Positions 8,785 through 18,259 of a stretch of DNA of 64,000 bases are shown here, piece after piece. Position numbers and translations under genes: made by a program. Below the pieces are notes generated by a model that saw only the letters and a list, made by a program, of their open reading frames with translations, did not search any database and was not told the origin of the DNA. Numbering within the stretch: position 1 is the first letter of the stretch; each line of letters begins with the position of its first letter. Origin of the DNA: Anaerocolumna cellulosilytica (GTDB taxonomy: Bacteria > Bacillota > Clostridia > Lachnospirales > Lachnospiraceae); assembly GCF_014218335.1 (NCBI RefSeq), contig NZ_AP023367.1:573001-637000 (forward strand), in the 5' to 3' direction.

Positions 8785-10299
8785 ATGGATTATATGTTTA
8801 ATGTAAAAGATAAATATATAATGTATGATAAAAAGGAGAAAATCCGTATTGTATTTATGATACAGGTAGCATCTTTTTGGCCTTCTATCGAAAGTTTCTA
8901 TGAAGCATGTATTCAGGATGATAGGTTTGATACTCGTTTGATTTTAATCACAGAATCTTCGGTTGAAAAAGTGCAGATGGAAAATACAAGAGAATTTTTA
9001 CAGAATAATCACTTGCAATATGAAATTTATTCGGAAGAGCTACTGAAAATCATTCAACCCCATATTGCAGTATATCAGCCACCCTACGATGTATCATATA
9101 GAACGCCTGAAACATTATCCATACATACAAAAAAAATGGGAACAAGAATCGTTTATGTTCCGTATGGAATTGAAATTGCAGATACAGAGGATGCTAGATT
9201 AGCGCATTTTGATACCTATGTAGTTAGAAATAGTTGGAGAATATATACTTTTTCTGAAATGATGAGACAAGAATATAATAAATATTGTGGTAATAGAAAT
9301 GCAGTTAGAGCCTGCGGTCTACCTAAGTTTGATGCGTATTATAATAAGCAATTTAACCTAAATACTCAGATAGCTAACAGGGTAAAAAATAGAAAAATTG
9401 TACTATGGAAAATGCATTTTCCTAAGATTATATATGAAGAAGGTGTACAGCTGCAGGTAACTCCTTATCTGGATGTGTATCTAGAGCTAGAGAAAAAATT
9501 GATTAATTATCAAGACTTATTTTTTATAGTTATGCCTCACCCTATGTTTACAAGCTCTACTATTCCATGTGAATTAGCAAAAAAGGCGGGTGAGCTCCTT
9601 AGTAGGTTAAAGGGGCATGAAAATGTGTTCATAGATATTGCACAGGACTATAGAGACTCCTTATTTAATGCAGATGCTATAATGATTGATAGAAGTGCTA
9701 TAATGGTTGAAGCAGCAGTATGTGATGTTCCTATTTTATATCTGTATAATCAAGTTTATACAGAAAAAATGACACCTCCAATACAAATGCTTGTAGATAC
9801 ATATAATAAGGGAACAACAATAGAGGATATAGAAAAATTTCTAAATCAAGTTGCAATCAATGAGACCTATGATTTCTCAGAGAGAAAAATAGCTATAAAC
9901 AAAGTATTACCTAATTTAGATGGTATGAACGGAGTACGTATTAAAGAGAATCTTATAAAAGGTTTGGAAGAAGAGGAACGTACAGAAATAAAACTTGTAC
10001 TGTTTGGTGCTGGTCAAGTTTGCCGGTATTATTTGGAGCGGCTTCATCTATTAGTTGATAGCAGGTTTAAGCTTGTAGCTTTTTCAGATAATGATTCTAA
10101 TAAATGGGGTGAAAAAATAAATGAGATAAGTATAGTTTCTCCTGAAAAGCTTAAAGACATAGAATTTGACTTATTAATTATTACTACTGAACAATACCAT
10201 ATGCAGATAAAAAGAAAGTTAGTGTACGAGCTATATCTGGATGAAGAGAAGATTATGAGATTGGATTATTTCTGTGAATACGTCAAAGGAAACCTTTAA
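8785..10299 (+). CDS. CDP-glycerol-transferase-like protein with C-terminal Rossmann module
   Basis: This 504-residue protein begins one base after the previous stop. Residues about 20-390 match the glyphos_transf GT-B fold: VMPHPMF near residue 251 and a MIDRSAIMVEAAVCDVPILYLY segment near 310-330 correspond to the family's HP and D-S-S motifs. Residues about 400-500 are an extra domain starting LVLFGAGQVCRYYLERL with FSDNDSNKWG and DLLIITT, the same module found at the N-terminus of the neighbouring GT32 proteins. The CDP-polyol theme continues from 5555 and 6962. It could transfer a polyol-phosphate onto the glycan made by the GT32 enzymes, but this is inference. Confidence 0.72.
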   Translation: MDYMFNVKDKYIMYDKKEKIRIVFMIQVASFWPSIESFYEACIQDDRFDTRLILITESSVEKVQMENTREFLQNNHLQYEIYSEELLKIIQPHIAVYQPPYDVSYRTPETLSIHTKKMGTRIVYVPYGIEIADTEDARLAHFDTYVVRNSWRIYTFSEMMRQEYNKYCGNRNAVRACGLPKFDAYYNKQFNLNTQIANRVKNRKIVLWKMHFPKIIYEEGVQLQVTPYLDVYLELEKKLINYQDLFFIVMPHPMFTSSTIPCELAKKAGELLSRLKGHENVFIDIAQDYRDSLFNADAIMIDRSAIMVEAAVCDVPILYLYNQVYTEKMTPPIQMLVDTYNKGTTIEDIEKFLNQVAINETYDFSERKIAINKVLPNLDGMNGVRIKENLIKGLEEEERTEIKLVLFGAGQVCRYYLERLHLLVDSRFKLVAFSDNDSNKWGEKINEISIVSPEKLKDIEFDLLIITTEQYHMQIKRKLVYELYLDEEKIMRLDYFCEYVKGNL

Positions 10300-10467
10300 A
10301 CATGAATTAATATAAGTATTATGTAACTTACTATAGAAGAATAACTAAAGGTATACAGGAGCGGATACTTAAGTTATAAAGATAACCTTATCAATGAAAG
10401 AATAGTGCAGGTATTATATATTAAGTTTTTCGATACCCCAAAATTAGTATGCAGAATAGGGAGAAAT

Positions 10468-11562
10468 ATGGTATTAAAAAATTGTAATATGAAAGAATTT
10501 CATGAAAAATTAGGTAATAAGCAGCTAATATGTTTTGGTATTGGTAATGATATAGGACAAATGATTTTAAATTATCCAGAATACTCATGGGCAGAAAAAA
10601 TAACTTTTCTTGTTGATAATGATTGCAATAAACATGGTAAGCTGATAGAGATACAGGGAAAAAGATTTGAGATAAAAACCATAAAGGAATTGATAAATAC
10701 AGATAAAACTCAAATGGTCATAATAATAACTTGCAGTTATTATTATGAGATTGTAAAACAACTGAATTCTCTTGAAGGATTTGAAGCAGTTGAATGTTAT
10801 ATATATAATTTTATGCTTAATTTAATGCCAGAGTATGATATGCCGATGGAGAATGAAAAAGAGTTCTTAATACCTCCGGTTATACATTATTGCTGGTTTG
10901 GAAAAGGGGCGTTGCCTGATTTTTATAAAAAATGTATTGCCAGTTGGAAAAAGTATTGTCCCACATATGAAATTGTAGAATGGAATGAAAGTAATTGTGA
11001 TCTAACTGAAAATTTGTATGCACTACAAGCTTACCAAAATAAAAAATATGGTTTTGTACCAGATTACTTTAGGTTGAAAATAATATACGAAAATGGAGGA
11101 ATTTATTTAGATACAGATGTTGAAGTGATTAAAAACTTGGATTTATTACGTTATAATAAATGTTTTTGTGGGATGCAACTTCCAGGTGAAGTTAATTTAG
11201 GTCTGGGGTTTGGTGCATGTAAAGGAAATCAAATTATTAATAAATTATTAGAAACATATAGCGGGCTTATTTTTCAAGAAAAAACAGGAAATTTAAATGA
11301 GATAGCTAGTCCTGTATACCAGACAAATGATCTATTTTCTATGGGAATGGAATATGGAAACAAAATACAAAAAATAGGGAATATGGTGATATACCCCACT
11401 GATGTGTTGAGTCCTAAGAACTTATATACAAATATGATTAATGTTACAAAAAACACACATACAATCCATCATTTCGATGGTTCTTGGGCTTCGGGTGATC
11501 GTTTAATTAGGAAAAAAAAGCGAATACAAGAGTCACAGGAACTACAAAAACTATTTATCTGA
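10468..11562 (+). CDS. Rossmann module plus GT32 glycosyltransferase, paralogue 2
   Basis: The start at 10468 has AGGGAGAA just upstream and gives the family N-terminus MVLKNCNMKEF. A CFGIGND loop at residues about 21-27 opens the Rossmann-like domain, with LVDNDCNKHG following. The GT32 domain begins at IHYCWFGKGALPD near residue 140 and contains GGIYLDTDVEV near residue 215. It differs from its paralogues in having VPDYFRLKII where they have SDYARLDI, so its active-site pocket may be altered. The 168 bp before it show no gene. It is cytosolic by sequence, with no membrane segments. Confidence 0.82.
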   Translation: MVLKNCNMKEFHEKLGNKQLICFGIGNDIGQMILNYPEYSWAEKITFLVDNDCNKHGKLIEIQGKRFEIKTIKELINTDKTQMVIIITCSYYYEIVKQLNSLEGFEAVECYIYNFMLNLMPEYDMPMENEKEFLIPPVIHYCWFGKGALPDFYKKCIASWKKYCPTYEIVEWNESNCDLTENLYALQAYQNKKYGFVPDYFRLKIIYENGGIYLDTDVEVIKNLDLLRYNKCFCGMQLPGEVNLGLGFGACKGNQIINKLLETYSGLIFQEKTGNLNEIASPVYQTNDLFSMGMEYGNKIQKIGNMVIYPTDVLSPKNLYTNMINVTKNTHTIHHFDGSWASGDRLIRKKKRIQESQELQKLFI

Positions 11563-11577
11563 GAAGTGGGGAGAAAA

Positions 11578-12678
11578 ATGAAATTAAAAAATTGTGATTA
11601 TAAAACCTTTTTAAAAGATGTATCCAATAAAAAAGTAGTCTGCTTTGGTGTAGGGAAAATGCTTTCAGAAATGCAGGAAGAATTTATAAATACACCCATT
11701 AAACAGATAATCGGCATTACCGATAATAACCACTCCCAATGGTATAGTAAAAAAACGGTATTTGGAGAGGAATTAGAGGTATTGCCTCCAAGTATAATGT
11801 TCACTTTATTAAATGAAGATATTGTTATATTAATTACGAGTAATGCTTGTTTGGAAATTGTTCAGCAATTAGAGAGTGTAATAAATAATAGCACTACATG
11901 TTATATTTTTCCTTTTTTAAGAAGCTTGCAGCAAGATAAAGACGCATTAAATGCATCAAAAAATAGAATTATAATTAGAAATAATCAACCAAATATTCCT
12001 AAAAAAATACATTATACATGGTTTTCAGGTCAAAAGATGCCTGAAAGTATGATAAAGTGTAAAGAGAGTTGGAAGAAATATTGTCCGGATTATCAAATAA
12101 TTGAATGGAATCAAGAAAACTATGATGTAACAAAATGTAAGTACATGCAGCAAGCCATTGAAAATAAGAAATGGGGATTTGCTGGAGACTATGCAAGGTT
12201 GGATTTAATATATAAGTATGGAGGGATATATCTGGATTTGGATGTGGAATTAGTAAAAAATCTTGACGAATTATTGTATAATGAGGCATATGCTAGTTTT
12301 GAATCTACAAAATTTGTTAATTTTGGATCTGGGTTTGGTGCAGTAGCAGGGTTTTCTTTATTAAAGGAAATGATGTCAGAATATGAAAGAATAGATTTTG
12401 TTGATAGTAATGGACTTCTAAACCTGGCAGCTTCACCTGTATATCAAACCAAAGTTCTAGAAAAGCTAGGTTTAAGAAGGAATGGCTCTATGCAGCTGAT
12501 TTCTGGAATGACAATCTATCCTTTTGATTTTCTTTGTGCTCAGAGCGTCTTGACTGGAATAATTTATCAAACAGAGAATACGCACTCAATTCATCGATTT
12601 GCTGCTTCATGGATGGAAGATATAGTTGTTGAAGAAAGAAATAAAAAGTTGGAGTTACTGAGAAAAATAAGTATATAA
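11578..12678 (+). CDS. Rossmann module plus GT32 glycosyltransferase, paralogue 3
   Basis: The ATG at 11578 follows GTGGGGAGAAAA and lies 15 bp after the previous stop. The N-terminus MKLKNCDYKTF leads to VVCFGVGKM and ITDNNHSQW, the Rossmann-like module. The GT32 part starts at IHYTWFSGQKMP near residue 143 and has GDYARLDLIYKYGGIYLDLDVELVK, with DLD instead of DTD at the DxD. Lengths and motifs mark it as a tandem duplicate of the genes at 10468 and 12708. The different DxD and the IHYTWF (not IHYCWF) suggest divergence in donor specificity, though this is untested. Confidence 0.82.
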   Translation: MKLKNCDYKTFLKDVSNKKVVCFGVGKMLSEMQEEFINTPIKQIIGITDNNHSQWYSKKTVFGEELEVLPPSIMFTLLNEDIVILITSNACLEIVQQLESVINNSTTCYIFPFLRSLQQDKDALNASKNRIIIRNNQPNIPKKIHYTWFSGQKMPESMIKCKESWKKYCPDYQIIEWNQENYDVTKCKYMQQAIENKKWGFAGDYARLDLIYKYGGIYLDLDVELVKNLDELLYNEAYASFESTKFVNFGSGFGAVAGFSLLKEMMSEYERIDFVDSNGLLNLAASPVYQTKVLEKLGLRRNGSMQLISGMTIYPFDFLCAQSVLTGIIYQTENTHSIHRFAASWMEDIVVEERNKKLELLRKISI

Positions 12679-12707
12679 CTTACATATCATAAAGGAGTAT
12701 AAGAATT

Positions 12708-13802
12708 ATGGTTTTAAGAAACAGTACTATGCTTGACTTTGTTAATGTGGTTAAAAATAAAAAATTGTACTGTTTTGGTGCTGGTTCTGTACCGAATGAA
12801 ATATGCAGTAAATATCCTGAACTTAAACTTGAAAGTTATATTTATCGGTTTATAGATAATAGTTCTATTTTACAGGGAACTAAAAAGAAAGTAGGAACTT
12901 CCGATATTTTAGTTATATCAGTAGAAGAGTTCCTAAAAGAAGTTGATGAAAGTACAGTAGTTTTATTTACGTTATATGCATTTTTAGAGGCATTTGAACA
13001 ATTAGATACTGTTTCTGTATTAGATACAATATCCTGTTATATTTACAGAATGATTGTAGCAGCCGATTATGATTTTCAATTAGCCCAACAAAAGATTCCG
13101 GAAAATGGCTTATTATATACAGGTTCACCTCAGATACCTAAAAAAATTCATTATTGCTGGTTTGGGTATAATGAACTACCTGACTTAGCTAAAAGATGCA
13201 TCGAAAGTTGGAAAAAGTTTTGCCCTAATTATGAAATTATACGCTGGGATGAAACAAATTATGATGTGAGTAAAAATAAATATATGCATAAGGCATATAA
13301 AGACAGAAAATGGGCGTTTGTATCTGATTATGCAAGGTTGGATATTGTTAATGATTATGGTGGTATTTATTTGGATACGGATGTCGAGTTAGTCAAAAGT
13401 CTAGATTCATTACTATATGAAAAAGGTTTCTGCGGCTTTGAAAGTAATCAACAAGTTGCTTTTGGATTAGGGTTTGGAGCTCATAGTAATAATAAAGTTG
13501 TTGCTGACTTACTTAAGTTGTATGATACCTTAGAGTGGGATGGAGGAAAAACCCCTTGTCCAGTCTTTCAGACATCTATTTTAAAAAAACACGGATTGAT
13601 TGAGCAGAATAGTTTTCAGAGATTAAAAGATATGACAATTTTGCCTGCAGAATGTCTTTGTCCAAAAAGTATAATGTCTAGCAAGATATCGGTAACACCA
13701 CGAACTTTTGCAATTCATCATTATGCTGCCTCATGGTATGAATACACCCAAACAGAAATAGAATTCTTGAAATTATGGGAAAGGGTCCAGGACTATGAAT
13801 AA
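12708..13802 (+). CDS. Rossmann module plus GT32 glycosyltransferase, paralogue 4
   Basis: An AAAGGAG site lies upstream of the ATG. The product (364 residues) starts MVLRNSTMLDF, with LYCFGAGSVP and FIDNSSILQG in the N-terminal Rossmann-like module, and a GT32 domain from KIHYCWFGYNELP (about residue 147) through SDYARLDI and GGIYLDTDVELVK near residue 223. Its stop overlaps the start of the next gene by 8 bp, which suggests coupled translation with the GT2-pyruvyltransferase fusion. Of the four paralogues it is most like the first in its core motifs. Confidence 0.82.
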   Translation: MVLRNSTMLDFVNVVKNKKLYCFGAGSVPNEICSKYPELKLESYIYRFIDNSSILQGTKKKVGTSDILVISVEEFLKEVDESTVVLFTLYAFLEAFEQLDTVSVLDTISCYIYRMIVAADYDFQLAQQKIPENGLLYTGSPQIPKKIHYCWFGYNELPDLAKRCIESWKKFCPNYEIIRWDETNYDVSKNKYMHKAYKDRKWAFVSDYARLDIVNDYGGIYLDTDVELVKSLDSLLYEKGFCGFESNQQVAFGLGFGAHSNNKVVADLLKLYDTLEWDGGKTPCPVFQTSILKKHGLIEQNSFQRLKDMTILPAECLCPKSIMSSKISVTPRTFAIHHYAASWYEYTQTEIEFLKLWERVQDYE

Positions 13803-15951
13803 TTTTATGCCTAAAGTCTCTATAATTATACCAGTATACAATGCTGAAAAATATATAGAATCTTGTTTAGAGAGTGTTGTTAGCCAAACATACCCCAATA
13901 TAGAAATACTACTTATGGTAGGACAATGTAATGATTCTTCTTTAGAAAAATGTATTAAATGGCAGAAAAAAAATAGTAAGATAATAATAGTAAGCAGGAA
14001 AGACAATAGTCTGGGGGATGCCAGAAATTATGGTTTAAAAATTGCACAGGGTGATTTTGTTGCATATGTTGATGCTGATGATTATGTTGAGAATAACTTT
14101 ATTTATAAATTATTGAAGCCATTTTTAACAGATGATTTATTAGATTTTGTTTGTTGTGGTTTTGACAAATTTAGAGAAAACGAAATGTTAAAAGAGGGTT
14201 GGGTACCAGAAGAAAGAGGAAAAAAGGAAGTATCTTTTACTTCCTATGTTAATTGTATCAAGTATGGTGTAGTATGGAATAAGATGTACCGCACGAAGTG
14301 GCTTGTAGAGAAAAATATAACAATGTTTGATGGTTGCCATGAAGATGACGCGATGCACTTTATTCTTGCTTCACAAGTAAAGCATGTTTATCTTATATCG
14401 GAAGCATTGTATCATTATAATGTAGGAAATGTTGTTAGCTTACTACATAATAAAAAGAATCGATTGCAGTATTTTGATGCTGTACGTTTTGTTATAGACT
14501 ATTATAAACAAAATAATATATTAGAAATGTACTATTACCAAATAAGAAAAATTGTGTTAAATAGTGTAAAATTTATATTAGAAGAAACACAGGAAGATAT
14601 AGAAATTATAACAAAATATGAAGATTTTCTTGCTGAAATATATCCAGAGGTTCATGATGAGTTTAGTTTTTGGAAATGTAGGAATATACAACTTGAATCT
14701 ACTCTAATAATATTTGGGGGAGGGGCTGATTGCAATTTACTATTAAAGCAAATTGACAAGGAAAAAATCAGATATATAGTTGATAATAACGTACAATTGC
14801 ACGGAAAAATGGTGGAAAATATCCCTGTTGTTTCATTTGCCGAACTACTAAACTATAGAGACTCATATACAGTAATTGTATCCAGTAGCCATTATTTTTA
14901 TGAAATTGCAAGGCAACTGCGTCAAAATGGCATATATAATTACGTGAGTCCTGAAGATTATTATATAAAAAAGTTTGAAAAAAGACGAAAAGATAAGAAT
15001 TTAGTGTTGTTTAATACACCCGAACATAGTAATATTGGAGATCATACAATAGCAGAAGCTGAAAAAGGTTTTTTTGGTAAGTATTTCTCGGATTACGGCC
15101 TTATAGAAATAACGGATATGATGTATAAACGTTATGGTAAGAAATTGAAGAGGATTATAAGCAGAGAAGATATTATTATTATAACAGGTGGTGGGTTCCT
15201 AGGGAGTTTGTGGATGGATGGCGGAGAACAGGCTGTAAGGCGCATAATGGAAGAGTATTCTGAGAATAAGATTATTATTTTTCCGCAAACAATATATTTT
15301 GAAGATAATACATATGGAAAATATGAGTTAGAAATAAGCAAACAAATTTATAGAAAGTGCAGAAATCTGACTGTCTTTCTACGTGAAATGAAATCATACA
15401 ATACCGCAAGACAGATGTTAGATGGATATGCGAAATGTGAATTATTTCCTGACATTGTACTGTCTATGAGTGGTCTTGATGCAGAAAATGGAAATAGAGC
15501 AGGAGCTGCCCTATGCCTAAAAGAGTGTAAAGAAAGTCTTTTATCTAGCGAGCAAAAAAAATATATAGAACAACATCTGAAAAATAATTTTAAAGTAGAA
15601 AAAATTACGATGCATTCAGCGGGAGAAATATACCCCAATATGCGAAATTATTATATACAAGAAAAAATAGAAGAAATAAAAAAGTATGAATTAGTTGTAA
15701 CAGATGCTCTACACTGTATGTTATTTTGTGCAATTAGTGGAACAAGATGTATTGCCTTAAATAATATCAGTGGTAAAGTGGAGGGAGTGTATCAATGGAT
15801 AAAAAGTCTTTCTTATATTCGATTTGCATCGTCGGAGAAGGAAATTGATAAACTGTCAACAGAATTACTGCAAATAGTGGATACAAGATATACATTCGAT
15901 TTTAATATTTATGTAGATAAAATAATAGATGCTATCAAGGAGACTATATAA
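13795..15951 (+). CDS. GT2 - Rossmann - polysaccharide pyruvyl transferase fusion
   Basis: A 718-residue three-part protein. Residues 1-250 are a GT-A family 2 domain (VSIIIPVYNAEKYI, and VDADDYVE near residue 92). Residues about 300-395 contain the locus-wide Rossmann-like module (TLIIFGGGADCN, VDNNVQLHGK). Residues about 400-718 match the polysaccharide pyruvyl transferase family: NTPEHSNIGDHTI, IIITGGGFLGSLW, and TDALHCMLFCAISGTRCIAL near 640-660. A single polypeptide could therefore add a sugar and then a pyruvate ketal (or another group handled by this fold). It overlaps the upstream gene by 8 bp and the next gene starts one base after its stop. Confidence 0.82.
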   Translation: MNNFMPKVSIIIPVYNAEKYIESCLESVVSQTYPNIEILLMVGQCNDSSLEKCIKWQKKNSKIIIVSRKDNSLGDARNYGLKIAQGDFVAYVDADDYVENNFIYKLLKPFLTDDLLDFVCCGFDKFRENEMLKEGWVPEERGKKEVSFTSYVNCIKYGVVWNKMYRTKWLVEKNITMFDGCHEDDAMHFILASQVKHVYLISEALYHYNVGNVVSLLHNKKNRLQYFDAVRFVIDYYKQNNILEMYYYQIRKIVLNSVKFILEETQEDIEIITKYEDFLAEIYPEVHDEFSFWKCRNIQLESTLIIFGGGADCNLLLKQIDKEKIRYIVDNNVQLHGKMVENIPVVSFAELLNYRDSYTVIVSSSHYFYEIARQLRQNGIYNYVSPEDYYIKKFEKRRKDKNLVLFNTPEHSNIGDHTIAEAEKGFFGKYFSDYGLIEITDMMYKRYGKKLKRIISREDIIIITGGGFLGSLWMDGGEQAVRRIMEEYSENKIIIFPQTIYFEDNTYGKYELEISKQIYRKCRNLTVFLREMKSYNTARQMLDGYAKCELFPDIVLSMSGLDAENGNRAGAALCLKECKESLLSSEQKKYIEQHLKNNFKVEKITMHSAGEIYPNMRNYYIQEKIEEIKKYELVVTDALHCMLFCAISGTRCIALNNISGKVEGVYQWIKSLSYIRFASSEKEIDKLSTELLQIVDTRYTFDFNIYVDKIIDAIKETI

Positions 15952-15952
15952 T

Positions 15953-17011
15953 ATGAAAATACTACTATGGGGTTGTGGAGAACGATGCCAGTTTTTTATA
16001 AAAAATAAATATCTAGACTTAGATATAATCATAGGATTTATTGATAATAACTCAAATCTGACTCATTTTTTTGGAAAAAAAGTTTATCGCCCAGATGAAA
16101 TATATACCCTGTCAGAAAAATATGATTTTATAATTGTTACTACAAATACTTATACAGTTAACAGTCAAATACTTAATCAGTTAGAAGCACTGGGCTTACC
16201 GTCAGATAAAATCTTATTCATTTATAATAATTATAGAATTACAGAGAAGATATATATAAAAAAGCAAAATGATAAGTTGATAAAAGCTATATCAGAAGAA
16301 CTCTATTATAATATAGTTGAGCCAGAAAAATTGCAGGTTGAAAGATTGAATGATACGCTTACCTGTAGCTTTGATTTAATAGATAATCAGAAAATAGTCG
16401 GAACTGGTAGTTTGAATAATGATTTAATGTACATGAAAGATTATACAAGGTATAGAACATTTGAATTGACTGCAAATGAGATAGAAAACAGAAAACTAGA
16501 GGGTGCTGTCGCAGAAGTAGGAGTATTTAGGGGAATGTTTGCAGAGATAATAAACTTAAAATTTCCTGATAGAAAGTTGTATCTTTTTGATTCATTCGAA
16601 AGCTTTAAACCCGAAGAGTATGAAAAAGAAAGAGAATCTGAGTACTGTGAAGAAGGGTTTAAAAAAGTCTTTGAGAATACTAGTGTAGATATTGTTATGA
16701 AACGGATGCCATATCCTGATAACTGTATTGTTAGGAAAGGATTTTTTCCTGAAAGTATTCAAGAACAGGAGCAAAATGAGAATTTTGCATTCATATCAAT
16801 TGATGTAGATTTTGAAGAATCAACGTATCAATGCTTAAGCTTTTTCTATCCCAGATTAGTGAAAAATGGTTATATTTTTTTACATGATTATAATAATCGT
16901 AATTTAGAGGGTGTTAAAGTTGCTGTAAATCGATATGAGGCAGATAATAAGATAACATTTAATAAGATACCGTTATGTGACGAAGGAGGGACGTTAATTA
17001 TTATAAAATAA
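15953..17011 (+). CDS. Rossmann module plus TylF/MycF-like methyltransferase
   Basis: The ATG at 15953 directly follows the previous stop. Residues 1-100 form the shared Rossmann-like module (ILLWGCGERCQFF, GFIDNNSNL, IIVTTNTYTV). Residues about 160-352 resemble the macrocin-O-methyltransferase (TylF) family: EGAVAEVGVFRGMFAE is the SAM-binding region near residue 185, FDSFESF follows, and IDVDFEESTYQCL plus LHDYNNRNLEGV near 283-320 supply the metal-binding acidic residues. TylF-type enzymes methylate sugar hydroxyls on finished glycosides. It probably modifies the glycan built by the preceding genes. Confidence 0.78.
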   Translation: MKILLWGCGERCQFFIKNKYLDLDIIIGFIDNNSNLTHFFGKKVYRPDEIYTLSEKYDFIIVTTNTYTVNSQILNQLEALGLPSDKILFIYNNYRITEKIYIKKQNDKLIKAISEELYYNIVEPEKLQVERLNDTLTCSFDLIDNQKIVGTGSLNNDLMYMKDYTRYRTFELTANEIENRKLEGAVAEVGVFRGMFAEIINLKFPDRKLYLFDSFESFKPEEYEKERESEYCEEGFKKVFENTSVDIVMKRMPYPDNCIVRKGFFPESIQEQEQNENFAFISIDVDFEESTYQCLSFFYPRLVKNGYIFLHDYNNRNLEGVKVAVNRYEADNKITFNKIPLCDEGGTLIIIK

Positions 17012-17048
17012 TAGAGAGCCTGTTTTAAGGAAGTGAGATAATTAAATT

Positions 17049-18248
17049 ATGATAAGAGACGATGGATTTGTAAAAGAGCCAGCTCTATGGTTTGAAGTGG
17101 CGTGTATTGAAAGTGGTAAACTATGGTTTGTAGCGGGAATTGGTAATGGTTTATTTGAAATGGATTTAAATACGGAAGAAGTATCTTTTTTAGGTCTTTT
17201 ACCAGAAGAAGAAAATGATAAGAGAAGACTTATTGGTTCTATTATAAAATATGAGGATACGTTAGTAATGGCTCCTTTTAATGGTAATTCATTTTATCAG
17301 TATGATTTACTGAATAAGAATTTTAGTAAAATAGATTGTGAGTTGAAAGGAGCAGCTAAGTTTTTTTGCGGAAAGAAATATGGTAAAGATATTTATTTTA
17401 TTGGTTATCTCTACCCTGTTATTGCCAAGTATAATGTTGAGGAACAAAAGATTATATATTTTTCTGAGTTTCAGGACGACATTTTACAACGAATCGTTAA
17501 AAAGGATGAATCTTTGTTTAGGGATACAGCTTGTATCAGAGATGACATATTAATTATACCAAGTTGCCAGAGTAATTTCTTATTATTGTTTAACCTAACA
17601 ACGAATACATTTAAAATAAATTATATTAATGATGGGAATCATGGATTTAATGCAATTATTGAAGATAATGATAGATATTATTTAATATCCCGTAGGGGAA
17701 AACAGATTTATCAGTGGGATTATGATACTAATGATAGTACCATTATTACTGAATATTCAGATAGAATTATTAACAAAATTGAGTGTTATGGTTATGCAGT
17801 GGGCTGTCGGGGCAAAACGATAATTGTTGATTTGTACAGTTCAAATGGTGTAGTAATAGATAACAGCAACAAGAAATTAACATCTTTTACAAATTTACTT
17901 CCGGTTGAGATATGTAAAAATAATGTGGCTAATCTTAGTCAGAGTACTCTTTGGATAGGTGTATTTGGTGAAAAAATATATTATTTTTCAGTTTTTAATT
18001 GTTATCTTTATGAACTAAATTTGTGTACTAAAGAAATACATAGATATAAAATTGAATTGACTACAGAAAGGCTTCCGGCATATCTTCAGGCGATATCTAC
18101 TAGTGGCAATGTACTATTTGAAGAAATGGCTTATTGCGGAATTAATAACTTTCTTAAGTTTCCAAAAAATAAGAATGGTGGCAATGTTTTGTCACCAGAT
18201 AATGGTAACAAGATTTACAATAAAATTAAAGGGCTATTAATCAGCTAA
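17049..18248 (+). CDS. Predicted cytosolic beta-propeller-like protein
   Basis: No named family is recognised. The 399-residue sequence has at least six repeats of about 45-60 residues that each end in an aromatic-plus-turn pattern such as GLFEMDLNTEEV, SFYQYDLLNKNF, VIAKYNVEEQKI, LLLFNLTTNTF, QIYQWDYDTND and YLYELNLCTKEI. This spacing is typical of kelch- or WD-like beta-propellers. There is no signal peptide or membrane segment. It sits 11 bp before the radical SAM gene and may act as a scaffold or glycan-binding partner for it. Function is unknown. Confidence 0.6.
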   Translation: MIRDDGFVKEPALWFEVACIESGKLWFVAGIGNGLFEMDLNTEEVSFLGLLPEEENDKRRLIGSIIKYEDTLVMAPFNGNSFYQYDLLNKNFSKIDCELKGAAKFFCGKKYGKDIYFIGYLYPVIAKYNVEEQKIIYFSEFQDDILQRIVKKDESLFRDTACIRDDILIIPSCQSNFLLLFNLTTNTFKINYINDGNHGFNAIIEDNDRYYLISRRGKQIYQWDYDTNDSTIITEYSDRIINKIECYGYAVGCRGKTIIVDLYSSNGVVIDNSNKKLTSFTNLLPVEICKNNVANLSQSTLWIGVFGEKIYYFSVFNCYLYELNLCTKEIHRYKIELTTERLPAYLQAISTSGNVLFEEMAYCGINNFLKFPKNKNGGNVLSPDNGNKIYNKIKGLLIS

Positions 18249-18259
18249 GTGGTACAGCG

